From: Oscillospiraceae bacterium
GTDB lineage: Bacteria; Bacillota; Clostridia; Oscillospirales; Oscillospiraceae
Direction: 5' to 3'
Length of the DNA stretch: 13,665 nucleotides
Assembly (NCBI GenBank): GCA_016287555.1
Contig: JAEFAK010000027.1
Coordinates: 1 to 13,665 of the forward strand
Shown here: in pieces, positions 6,775 through 13,038 of the stretch
Numbering within the stretch: position 1 is the stretch's first letter
Layout: each line of letters begins with the position of its first letter
Translations under genes and position numbers: made by a program
Notes under the pieces: model-generated
What the model was told of the DNA's origin: nothing
Seen by the model: only the letters and a program-made list of their open reading frames with translations
Databases searched by the model: none

Positions 6775-6984
6775 TCAGGGGACGGGATCGTACCCGCCCT
6801 TATGGAACGGATGGCATTTGAGCAGGCGGCGCAGCGCGAGCCAGGAGCCCTTGAGCGCGCCGTACTTTTCCAATGCCTCCAGCGCGTACTCCGAGCAGGT
6901 CGGTATGAACCGGCAGCACGGAGGCCTGAGCGGCGAGATGTTTTTCCGATAAAACAGCACGAGGCGGGTAAGCAGCTTTTTCAT
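6775..6984 (-). CDS. yidD: Membrane protein insertion efficiency factor YidD
   Basis: A 69-residue YidD, the usual small size for the family. It has an N-terminal amphipathic segment KKLLTRLVLFYRKNISPLRP (2-21), then the family core CCRFIPTCSEYALEALEKYG (23-42), and ends in RRLLKCHPFHKGGYDPVP (52-69). All three blocks are the classic signature. YidD is a peripheral inner-membrane protein that assists YidC-dependent insertion. The ATG overlaps the rnpA stop as ATGA, so translation is probably coupled. No alternative start is plausible because the next upstream codons belong to rnpA. Confidence 0.95.
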   Translation of the reverse strand: MKKLLTRLVLFYRKNISPLRPPCCRFIPTCSEYALEALEKYGALKGSWLALRRLLKCHPFHKGGYDPVP

Positions 6985-7322
6985 GTTGCCTCCCGCATCA
7001 ATCCCAATGCTTTCGCGCAGAGGAACATATCGTCCCTCAGCGTCCGATAGTCGGCGCCGGCGGCTCTGCCGCGCGCCACGATAACGATATCCCAGCCCCG
7101 GAGGAACCCGCCCTCGGCGAGCCTGTAGGCCTCGCGGAGGCGGCGGCGGATCGAATTGCGCACGACGGCCTTCCCGACCTTCGTGCCCACGGTTATCCCG
7201 AGCCTGTTGCCGGGGGAGCCGTTGCGGCGGCAATATACGGCGACATAGCGCCCCGCCGCGCTCCTTCCGCGCGAATAGGCCCTTCTGAAATCACTGTTCC
7301 TTTTCAGGGACTGGGAAAACAT
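6981..7322 (-). CDS. rnpA: Ribonuclease P protein component
   Basis: A 113-residue RnpA, the protein subunit that assists the RNase P RNA in cutting 5' leaders from pre-tRNA. The family signature is the basic helix in KVGKAVVRNSIRRRLREAYR (48-67), preceded by the central strand NRLGITVGTK (39-48). The N-terminus MFSQSLKRNSDFRRAYSRG (1-19) matches the common start of bacterial RnpA, so I took the ATG at 7320-7322. The region just before it has no close Shine-Dalgarno, which fits translational coupling to rpmH 23 bases upstream. The C-terminus overlaps yidD by four bases. Confidence 0.95.
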   Translation of the reverse strand: MFSQSLKRNSDFRRAYSRGRSAAGRYVAVYCRRNGSPGNRLGITVGTKVGKAVVRNSIRRRLREAYRLAEGGFLRGWDIVIVARGRAAGADYRTLRDDMFLCAKALGLMREAT

Positions 7323-7345
7323 CACGGAAAAACACCCGAGCCTTT

Positions 7346-7480
7346 TTACCAGGTGAGTCTTGCGCGGCCCTTGGACCTGCGTCTGGCAAGCACCTTGCGG
7401 CCGTTCTTGGTGGACATTCTCTTGCGGAAGCCGTGCTCCTTGGAGCGCTGTCTCTTCTTGGGCTGGTAGGTTCTGAGCAT
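7346..7480 (-). CDS. rpmH: Large-subunit ribosomal protein L34
   Basis: A 44-residue L34, read directly from the minus strand. It starts MLRTYQPKKRQRSKEHGFRK and ends GRARLTW, with the conserved KRMSTKNGRKVLARRR core (20-35). L34 is a very basic structural protein of the 50S subunit. A strong AGGAGG ends 8 bases before the ATG, as expected for a ribosomal protein. It heads the rpmH-rnpA-yidD-yidC-jag-acpP unit. Its divergent neighbour in most bacteria is dnaA at the replication origin; here the upstream gene is thiT on the same strand. Confidence 0.97.
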   Translation of the reverse strand: MLRTYQPKKRQRSKEHGFRKRMSTKNGRKVLARRRSKGRARLTW

Positions 7481-7585
7481 TGGTGGCACCTCCTGTGATG
7501 ATACTCAACAGCGGCAAAGCCGCAGTAGTTGGTCGTGAGTTCGCGGCGCACAGGTATATAGACCCGGCATGTGCCGCGTTTTTGT
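7481..7585 (-). other. rpmH 5' leader
   Basis: About 100 transcribed, non-coding bases precede rpmH. They contain a small hairpin GCGGC-TTT-GCCGC near 7510-7522 and a near-palindrome CGGCACATGCCG near 7564-7575. No DnaA box of the form TTATNCACA is visible, and I could not assign a regulatory motif. Confidence 0.5.
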
Positions 7586-7615
7586 ATTTTACATTATATA
7601 GGCGCTCGATGTCAA
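7586..7615 (-). promoter_or_regulatory. Sigma-A-type promoter of the rpmH operon
   Basis: On the minus strand a perfect -35 box TTGACA (7610-7615) is followed after 18 bases by TAAAAT (7586-7591). The -35 box contains the TGA stop of thiT (7612-7614). Transcription would begin near 7580, giving a leader of about 100 bases before rpmH. Confidence 0.8.
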
Positions 7616-8172
7616 CTCTTTTTCCCGCCGAGCCTCTGATTTTTCACGAGAGACGTCCTCGCGGCGAATATCGCGATGACGATGAGCGTGATTATGATGG
7701 CCGGGACCATGTACTGCGCGTTATAGACCAGCGAGTAGACCCAGACCCTTGTCATGGGCAGCGTCAAGCCGTAAAATTCGAGGTCGCCCATATATTCTCC
7801 CCAGATGAAAACGCCGCTGAAGACGAGGCATACGTACCTCGCGAGGCAGCCGACGAGAGCGCCGAGGACGGGCTTGCGCGGGAAAAATCCGGCCAGACCG
7901 ACCAGCATATAGGCGACGACGTAGTCCAGCAGCATGGACTGCCACGTTATCGAGAAGCCGCCGCCCTCGAAGAAGTCGACTAAGCCGTAGACGAGGCCCG
8001 CTCCGAGGCCCCAGACACCCCCGCGGCGCAGCGCGAACACGATGAGCGGGACCATGACGAAGCTGATGCTGCCGCCGAAGCCGCCGGTCGGGATCTTGAC
8101 GAAGCCGAGGATAAACGCCAGCGCGACGCACACGGCGCCCTCGGTCAGAGCTGCGAGATTGCTTTTTTTCAT
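7612..8172 (-). CDS. thiT: ECF thiamine transporter substrate-binding subunit ThiT
   Basis: A 186-residue, six-segment membrane protein of the ThiT family, the thiamine-binding S component of energy-coupling factor transporters. Residues that line the thiamine site in the characterised Lactococcus protein have visible counterparts: the LLDYVVAY stretch (81-88), SGVFIWGEY (119-127) with its Trp124, and VYSLVYNAQYMVP (145-157) with Asn151. The loop WGLGAGLVYGLVDFFEG (54-70) is also typical. It would work with the shared EcfA/A'/T module, which is not in this window. GGAGGG lies 7 bases before the ATG. A TPP riboswitch directly upstream independently supports thiamine as the ligand. The gene ends inside the rpmH promoter. 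Confidence 0.93.
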   Translation of the reverse strand: MKKSNLAALTEGAVCVALAFILGFVKIPTGGFGGSISFVMVPLIVFALRRGGVWGLGAGLVYGLVDFFEGGGFSITWQSMLLDYVVAYMLVGLAGFFPRKPVLGALVGCLARYVCLVFSGVFIWGEYMGDLEFYGLTLPMTRVWVYSLVYNAQYMVPAIIITLIVIAIFAARTSLVKNQRLGGKKS

Positions 8173-8197
8173 TGTCTTTCCCTCCGAAAAGAAAATA

Positions 8198-8232
8198 GGC
8201 GCGTTACCGCCGCGATCGGACGATAATGCGCC
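8198..8232 (-). terminator. Riboswitch-controlled terminator before thiT
   Basis: On the minus strand GGCGCATTA and TAACGCGCC pair (one A-C mismatch) around an inner CCG/CGG stem, and TATTTTCTTTT follows. This is a plausible intrinsic terminator in the thiT leader. Its 5' arm (8222-8230) can instead pair for 9 bases with the aptamer at 8256-8264, so the two folds exclude each other. Confidence 0.65.
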
Positions 8233-8239
8233 ATAAGAC

Positions 8240-8320
8240 GAAACGTTCCTACGCCCGCATTACCGGGATCAGGTTCCGGGGTCCGCTTGCGCGTCTCAGC
8301 CTTTCGGCGCCCCCTTTTAC
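8240..8320 (-). ncRNA. TPP riboswitch (THI element)
   Basis: Read on the minus strand, the conserved blocks of the thiamine pyrophosphate aptamer appear in order: GGGGGCGC, GGCTGAGA (CTGAGA at 8294-8299), GACCC, GAACCTGATC (8267-8276), TAATGCGGGCGTAGGAA (8247-8262). The P5 hairpin is CCCG-GTAATG-CGGG. TPP binding normally turns the downstream gene off; here that is thiT. The closing P1 stem looks weak by eye, so the exact ends are approximate. Confidence 0.96.
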
Positions 8321-8331
8321 TTGTTGAGTGA

Positions 8332-8360
8332 ATAATACTCGCTTGCGCGGAGATTGTCAA
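8332..8360 (-). promoter_or_regulatory. Sigma-A-type promoter of riboswitch-thiT
   Basis: On the minus strand a perfect TTGACA (8355-8360), a 17-base spacer and TATTAT (8332-8337) form a near-consensus promoter. Its start site would fall just before the aptamer. The -35 box contains the TGA stop of the dnaC-like gene (8357-8359). Confidence 0.87.
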
Positions 8361-9340
8361 TCTCTTTCGCGTTTTAGGCGGCGGATGTCGCGCCCCTTGA
8401 AGCGCACGACCGTGAACTCACCGTCCAGACGCGAGCATATCTGCCCGGTATAGCGGCGGCGCATGTCCTCCGGGGAGAGATTGGAGCTTATTATCATGCG
8501 TCTGCCGCGGAGCATGCGCGTATTGATGAGGTCGTAGAGCACGCTCTGGGTGAAGGCCGTGGTCATCTCCGTGCCCAGATCGTCGAGGATGAGCAGGTCG
8601 CATTCCATGTATCTGTCGACGTCCGCGTCGGCGTCCTCGTCCTGCTCGCGGGCGAACTTGCGCTTTTCAAAGCGCTCGAAGACGCTGATGGCCGTATCAT
8701 AGACCACGGACCAGCCCTTTTCGGAGACCTCGCGGGCGATGCAGGTCGAAAGGAAGGTCTTGCCGAGGCCGGGGCCTCCGGTAAAAAAGAGGCTGCTGCC
8801 GGCGCTGCCGAAGCGGCGCGCGTACTGCAGGCAGAGCTCGTAGACCATCTCCATATGCACGCGGTCGGGCGAGCCCTCCGGGCCGTACCAGTCGGGATCG
8901 AAGCTGTCGAAGGTCTCCTCGCCGAGCTTCAGAAGCTGGGAGAGCTCCTTTCTCTGCTCTTCGCGCACGAGCTCCTCCAGGCAGGAGCACATCTTCCCGC
9001 CGACGAAGCCCGTATCGCCGCATTTGGCGCAGTAGGGCAATATATCCGCGGCGTCGGGCGCGAAGCCCGCCTCCGCCAGAAGCTCGGCGCGCTCGGCCTG
9101 AAGGTCGAGATTGCGGCCGGCTATGGACTTTATCGCGAGCTCGACGTCCTCCCCCGTCCTGAACGCGGCCGAGGCGGCCTCGACGACGTTGCGGGATAGA
9201 AGTCTGTCTATTTCCGCGACGCGGGGAAGCTTTGCGTATACGGCGGCGCGGCGGCGCAGCTGCTCCGCCTCGCGGCGCGCTGCCCTCTGCCTGAGGCTTT
9301 CCGCGGCGCGCGCAACCTGCTTTCCGTCCATGGTCTTCAT
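8357..9340 (-). CDS. DnaC/DnaI-like helicase loader ATPase
   Basis: A 327-residue AAA+ protein of the DnaC/DnaI group, which loads the replicative helicase at origins or restart sites. The N-terminal part (1-100) is helical. A zinc-binding knuckle CAKCGDTGFVGGKMCSC follows (Cys104, Cys107, Cys118, Cys120), as in clostridial DnaI-like proteins. The ATPase has Walker A GGPGLGKT (188-195), Walker B LLILDDLGTE (249-258), and a sensor-1 region IISSNLSP (283-290) with Asn287. A short acidic run EQDEDADADVD (232-242) interrupts the core. GGAGG lies 7 bases before the ATG. The start overlaps the stop of the DnaD-like gene as ATGA. A second ATG three codons in is possible but less well spaced. DnaD plus this loader is the Gram-positive helicase-loading pair. 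Confidence 0.9.
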   Translation of the reverse strand: MKTMDGKQVARAAESLRQRAARREAEQLRRRAAVYAKLPRVAEIDRLLSRNVVEAASAAFRTGEDVELAIKSIAGRNLDLQAERAELLAEAGFAPDAADILPYCAKCGDTGFVGGKMCSCLEELVREEQRKELSQLLKLGEETFDSFDPDWYGPEGSPDRVHMEMVYELCLQYARRFGSAGSSLFFTGGPGLGKTFLSTCIAREVSEKGWSVVYDTAISVFERFEKRKFAREQDEDADADVDRYMECDLLILDDLGTEMTTAFTQSVLYDLINTRMLRGRRMIISSNLSPEDMRRRYTGQICSRLDGEFTVVRFKGRDIRRLKRERD

Positions 9341-10236
9341 CTGCGTTCCTCCCCGCCTCCGGCGAGCTTTTTGAGAAGCTTTTTCATGTCGGCGTCGTCG
9401 CCCGCCCCGTCGGCGGACCTTCTGGAATCGAGCTTTTCCACGTCCTCGGGCGTCCTGATGCCCTTTTCGTGCCAGCTCCTGAGGATGGAATTCATATACG
9501 GCCAGTTGAGCGAGCCCTTTTTAAGGACGGTCTTGTCGTAAGCCTCCAGCACTGTCTCCGGCTCGAAGCCCATCTCCGCCCACGCGGCGAGATAGTTCTC
9601 CTCGCTCTTTCCGAGCTTCCTGTCGCCCAGGCGCAGCGCGGCGGCGAGCCTGCCGACACCCGTGCGGACGGCCTCTGCGCGCCTGAGCCTCTCCTCGGCG
9701 GCCTCAAGAGTGAATACCTCGTCGTCCGCCCAGCGGAAGGCCTCGCGCTCAATGCTGCGCGCGCTCGGCAGCCTGCCGCGGCCGAGCCTGCGGGCGGCGT
9801 CCTCGACGCAGTGGCGCGTCAGGACGAGGATGACCTCCGGCGGCAGGCGCAGATAGTCGAAGGCGCAGAAGAAGGTCTGCAGCTCGGCGGGCGAGAGCGG
9901 CTTTCCGAGTATGCTCTCAAGCTCCGGAACGAGCTCGGCAAAGCCGCTGCCGGACTTGGCGCTGTCGTATATCTCGTCCACGCTGACGCGGGGCGGCTGC
10001 TCCCTCTCGCGGGAGGGCCTGCCCTTGACGAGCCCGAGCTCGCGAAGCTTGTCCAGCGCGGCGTCGACCCCGCCGGAAAGCGGGAGCTTTTCGGCCTCGG
10101 CCCTGTCGAAGGCGCCGTGGTTTTTGAGAATGGATATGTAGAGCAGCGCCGCGTCGCCGCTGCCCGACAAAAGCAGCTTTTCCGCCGCTTCGGCATTGAT
10201 GTATACCGCGTCCGCGGAGGGGATGATGGTTTCCAA
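9337..10236 (-). CDS. DnaD-domain replication protein
   Basis: A protein of about 299 residues with an N-terminal winged-helix-like region (about 10-72) and two DnaD-type helical modules at about 99-175 and 188-258. The last module carries the recognisable NWPYMNSILRSWHEKG (244-259), the YxxxIxxxW-type signature of DnaD C-terminal domains. Family members remodel DNA and help load the helicase at origins or stalled forks. The start is unclear: no ATG exists near the N-terminus. A TTG at 10234-10236 follows AAGGAG by 12 bases, and an ATT directly before it sits 9 bases from the same site. Either would give nearly the same protein. It overlaps the dnaC-like gene by four bases, which supports joint function in replication initiation or restart. 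Confidence 0.85.
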   Translation of the reverse strand: METIIPSADAVYINAEAAEKLLLSGSGDAALLYISILKNHGAFDRAEAEKLPLSGGVDAALDKLRELGLVKGRPSREREQPPRVSVDEIYDSAKSGSGFAELVPELESILGKPLSPAELQTFFCAFDYLRLPPEVILVLTRHCVEDAARRLGRGRLPSARSIEREAFRWADDEVFTLEAAEERLRRAEAVRTGVGRLAAALRLGDRKLGKSEENYLAAWAEMGFEPETVLEAYDKTVLKKGSLNWPYMNSILRSWHEKGIRTPEDVEKLDSRRSADGAGDDADMKKLLKKLAGGGEERR

Positions 10237-10275
10237 AATGCGCCGCCGCTCCTTTCTTTCCGATTCGGTTTCTAC

Positions 10276-10304
10276 AGTATATCAGCAAATCCGCGCCTTA
10301 TAAA
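10276..10304 (-). promoter_or_regulatory. Probable promoter of the dnaD-dnaC unit
   Basis: On the minus strand TTTATA (10299-10304), a 17-base spacer and TATACT (10276-10281) preceded by TGA form a weak -35 with an extended -10. It lies about 40 bases before the DnaD-like start. Confidence 0.6.
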
Positions 10305-10332
10305 GCCCCAAAATCAAAAAAACTTTTTATTA

Positions 10333-10361
10333 TTTACCTTTCAATAATACCGTGATATAAT
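10333..10361 (+). promoter_or_regulatory. Probable promoter of the U32-maf-mreC operon
   Basis: TTTACC (10333-10338), a 17-base spacer and a perfect TATAAT (10356-10361) preceded by TGA give an extended -10 promoter. The start site would be near 10368, about 30 bases before the U32 ATG. The surrounding divergent spacer is strikingly AT-rich for this genome, but has no visible DnaA box. Confidence 0.75.
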
Positions 10362-10399
10362 ATATTGCTTATTATACTCTCAGCGAGGTGAACGACTCA

Positions 10400-12463
10400 A
10401 TGGAACTGATCATGCCGGTCGGATCTCCCGAAGCGGTTCGGGCTGCGGTGCAGAACGGGGCGGACGGCGTCATCGCGCGCCTGGACGCCTCCGGCTTCAT
10501 AAGGCCGGGCTTTCTCACCGAGGACCAGTTCTCTGCCGCGGCGGAATTCTGCCGGCTGCGCGGAGTCAGATTTATATGCTCCCACGAGTACTACGTCCGT
10601 GACGACGGCATGGCCGGCTCCGTCGCGCTCATTTCGCGCGCCTACGAGCTCGGCGCGGACGAGGTCCTCGTCTCCGACCCCGGGCTGCTGCGCGCGCTCG
10701 GGCAGTCGGTACCCATGCTCAAATGCCTCACGGGGCTTAAAAACGCCGTCCACGATATAGCCGGCGCAAAGCTGCTGGCCTCCCTCGGAGCGCAGGGGAT
10801 AACCCTCGCCCCCGAGCTCACCGAGGCCGAGATAGGCGAGATATGCGCCGCCTCCCCCGTCCCCTGCACGGTCTACGTATACGGCGAGATGTGCGCCGCC
10901 TCCTCCGGTCTCTGCTGGCTGGCCTCGCTGACGGGCCGCCGCTCGGCCAACATACACACCTGCGAGCGCGTCTGCCAGAACGCCTACGGCTTCGGCGTGC
11001 GCTCCGGCGAGCACCAGCTGAGCATGAAGACCTGCTCGCTGCTGAGCCATCTGCCGCGTCTTGCCGAGCTCGGCGTCGCCTCCGTCCTGACCGACGGACG
11101 CGAGAGCCGGCCCGAATACACGGCCCTGCTCTCCGATCTCGTCTCCCGCGCGATAAAGGCGGACAAGGCGCCCCCGGAAAAGGACCTCGACGTGCTGCGC
11201 GAGGCGTTCCCGACCGCGGGCGAATCCGACGGATACTACGAGGGGAAGAACGACTCCTCCCTCTACGGCTGGGCAAGGCCCTCCAAGGGAAAGCTCAGCG
11301 CCGCCGTCCGCGCCGACTACATGGGCATGGAGCATCCGCGCATCCCCGTCACGTTCTACGGGGTCATGCGGCCGAACTCTCCCTCCCAGCTCGCCGTCTC
11401 CGACCGCGACGGCAACAGCATCGTCGTCTCCGGCCCCATCCCCACGAAAAGCGGCATGCGCGAGCTGACGGAGGTGTCGCTGCGCAGCGTGCTCTTCAAT
11501 ACCGTCGGCACGCCGTATTTCTGCGAGGACGTCAAGAGCAGCATCGCCGACGGGCTCTATATGAGCGCCGCCGACCTCAGCGAGATGAAAAACCGCGCCC
11601 TCGCGGCGCTCGATATGAAGCGCGCCGAGCGCCCGCCCGTCAAGGGCGGGGAGTACAGGCCGCTCCCGCAGTACCTTGAAAGAAAAGAGGCCCCGGAGAT
11701 AACCGTCTCCGTCCAGCGCGCGACCCAGCTCTCCCCGGAGCTGGCCGGGCTCAAGCCGACGGTGCTCTACGTCCCGGTCGGGGAGCTGCTGGCCTCCCCC
11801 ACGGCCATAACCCCCTTCTGGGAAAACGGCGTCACGGAGATCTGCGCCGCGCTGCCGCCCATAATCCGCTCGACGGACGAGGACATGCTCATGCAGGGGC
11901 TCGAGAAGCTGCGCGGGATACACGTCACGCGCGTGCTCATAGGCTCGCTGCAGCAGGCGCTGCCCCTCCGGCTCAAGGGCTTCGAGGTGCGCGCGGACTT
12001 CTCGGCGAACGTCTATAACTCCCAGACCCTCAAGATAGCCAAGGACCTCGGCATCCTCTCCGCGGGGCTGAGCTTCGAGCTCGAGCTCGGTGATATAAAG
12101 GACATGAGCAAGTGCATCGATACCGAGCTCATCGTCTACGGCAGGCTCCCGCTGATGTATTCCGGCTCCTGCCTGATAAAGGCGGGCACGGGCGTCTGTG
12201 CCTGCGACAACGCCTCGCACATGCGCAATGCGCACGGCAATTCCTACCCCGTCCTGCGTCAGCCCGGCTGCCGGACGCTGATGCTCTCCGGGAGCAAGAT
12301 GTTCCTCGCCGACCGCGCGAAGGACTGGGCCAATCTCGGTCTCTGGGCCGGCAGGCTCAACTTCACGACGGAAAACGCGCGCGAATGTGTCGCCGTCACG
12401 GCCAGATACTACGGCCTCGGCCCGTACGAGCCCGTCGCGCGCACGAAGGGCAGATACTATTGA
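10400..12463 (+). CDS. U32-family protein (RlhA/TrhP-like, peptidase U32 type)
   Basis: A 687-residue member of the U32 family. The N-terminal TIM-barrel half starts MELIMPVGSPEAVRAAVQNG (1-20), the usual opening. The conserved four-cysteine pattern C-x6-C-x15-C-x3-C is at Cys165, 172, 188 and 192 within GEMCAASSGLC and RRSANIHTCERVC; in RlhA and TrhP such cysteines hold an iron-sulfur cluster used in RNA hydroxylation. The later part (about 420-670) fits the longer DUF3656-type U32 proteins and has a second set of cysteines near 590-630, around SGSCLIKAGTGVCACD. I chose ATG 10400 because AGGTG lies 9 bases upstream; a GTG at 10388 is in frame but lies inside that site. Older annotation calls these proteins collagenase-like proteases; RNA modification is the better-supported role for characterised members. 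It overlaps maf by one base. Confidence 0.88.
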   Translation: MELIMPVGSPEAVRAAVQNGADGVIARLDASGFIRPGFLTEDQFSAAAEFCRLRGVRFICSHEYYVRDDGMAGSVALISRAYELGADEVLVSDPGLLRALGQSVPMLKCLTGLKNAVHDIAGAKLLASLGAQGITLAPELTEAEIGEICAASPVPCTVYVYGEMCAASSGLCWLASLTGRRSANIHTCERVCQNAYGFGVRSGEHQLSMKTCSLLSHLPRLAELGVASVLTDGRESRPEYTALLSDLVSRAIKADKAPPEKDLDVLREAFPTAGESDGYYEGKNDSSLYGWARPSKGKLSAAVRADYMGMEHPRIPVTFYGVMRPNSPSQLAVSDRDGNSIVVSGPIPTKSGMRELTEVSLRSVLFNTVGTPYFCEDVKSSIADGLYMSAADLSEMKNRALAALDMKRAERPPVKGGEYRPLPQYLERKEAPEITVSVQRATQLSPELAGLKPTVLYVPVGELLASPTAITPFWENGVTEICAALPPIIRSTDEDMLMQGLEKLRGIHVTRVLIGSLQQALPLRLKGFEVRADFSANVYNSQTLKIAKDLGILSAGLSFELELGDIKDMSKCIDTELIVYGRLPLMYSGSCLIKAGTGVCACDNASHMRNAHGNSYPVLRQPGCRTLMLSGSKMFLADRAKDWANLGLWAGRLNFTTENARECVAVTARYYGLGPYEPVARTKGRYY

Positions 12464-13038
12464 TGGCGCCGCGCTTCATTCTTGCCTCAGCCTCGCCGAG
12501 GCGCAGGCAGCTGCTCGAGATGCTCGGCCTTGATTTTGAGGTCGTCCCCGCGCCGAGCGAGGAGGAGCCCGATCTTTCGCTTCCCATAGAGGATGCGATA
12601 GCGGGCGTCGCGGAGGCGAAGGCGCGTTCCGTCAAGTCGGAGCTCCCCGTCCTCGCTGCGGACACCGTCGTCTGCACAGACGGGCGCATCCTCGGCAAGC
12701 CCGCTGATGAAGCCGGGGCGGCCGCGATGCTGCGGGCGCTCTCCGGCGCGCGGCACGACGTATATACCGGCGTCGCCGTCAGCTTCGGCGGCAGGATGCT
12801 CCGCGCCTGCCAGCGCACCGCCGTATATTTCCGCGAGCTCACGGACGAAGAGATAAGGGCCTACATCGCCACGGGCGAGCCGATGGACAAGGCCGGCGCC
12901 TACGGGGCGCAGGGCCTCGGAGCCCTCTTCATAGACAGGATAGACGGAGATTTCTTCAACGTCATGGGACTTCCCCTCTGCCTGACCGGCAGGCTGCTGG
13001 CCGAGGCGGGGATAGAGGTCCTTCGGGAGATGCCATGA
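12463..13038 (+). CDS. maf: Maf nucleoside triphosphate pyrophosphatase
   Basis: A 191-residue Maf protein, typical length. The signature SASPRRRQLLEMLG is at 9-22, the catalytic aspartate lies in AADTVV (Asp67), GKP has Lys79, and the C-terminal GEPMDKAGAYGAQG (138-151) completes the site. Maf enzymes hydrolyse dTTP, UTP and modified or non-canonical NTPs to the monophosphate plus pyrophosphate, and in Bacillus are tied to division arrest. The ATG overlaps the U32 stop as TGATG, and its own stop overlaps the mreC start as ATGA. maf directly before mreC is a conserved Gram-positive arrangement. Isoleucine codons are 6 ATA, 2 ATC, 1 ATT. Confidence 0.94.
   Translation: MAPRFILASASPRRRQLLEMLGLDFEVVPAPSEEEPDLSLPIEDAIAGVAEAKARSVKSELPVLAADTVVCTDGRILGKPADEAGAAAMLRALSGARHDVYTGVAVSFGGRMLRACQRTAVYFRELTDEEIRAYIATGEPMDKAGAYGAQGLGALFIDRIDGDFFNVMGLPLCLTGRLLAEAGIEVLREMP

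Noticed and set aside
7291..7551. A leader peptide or gene in the frame overlapping the rpmH leader and rpmH.
   Set aside because: It has no ribosome site of its own and runs out of frame through rpmH and into rnpA.
10388..10399. GTG start for the U32 gene.
   Set aside because: The GTG is part of the AGGTG ribosome site for the ATG at 10400, where family homology begins.
10237..10399. Possible replication origin in the AT-rich divergent spacer.
   Set aside because: No DnaA box (TTATNCACA or complement) seen, and the AT-rich bases are explained by two divergent promoters.
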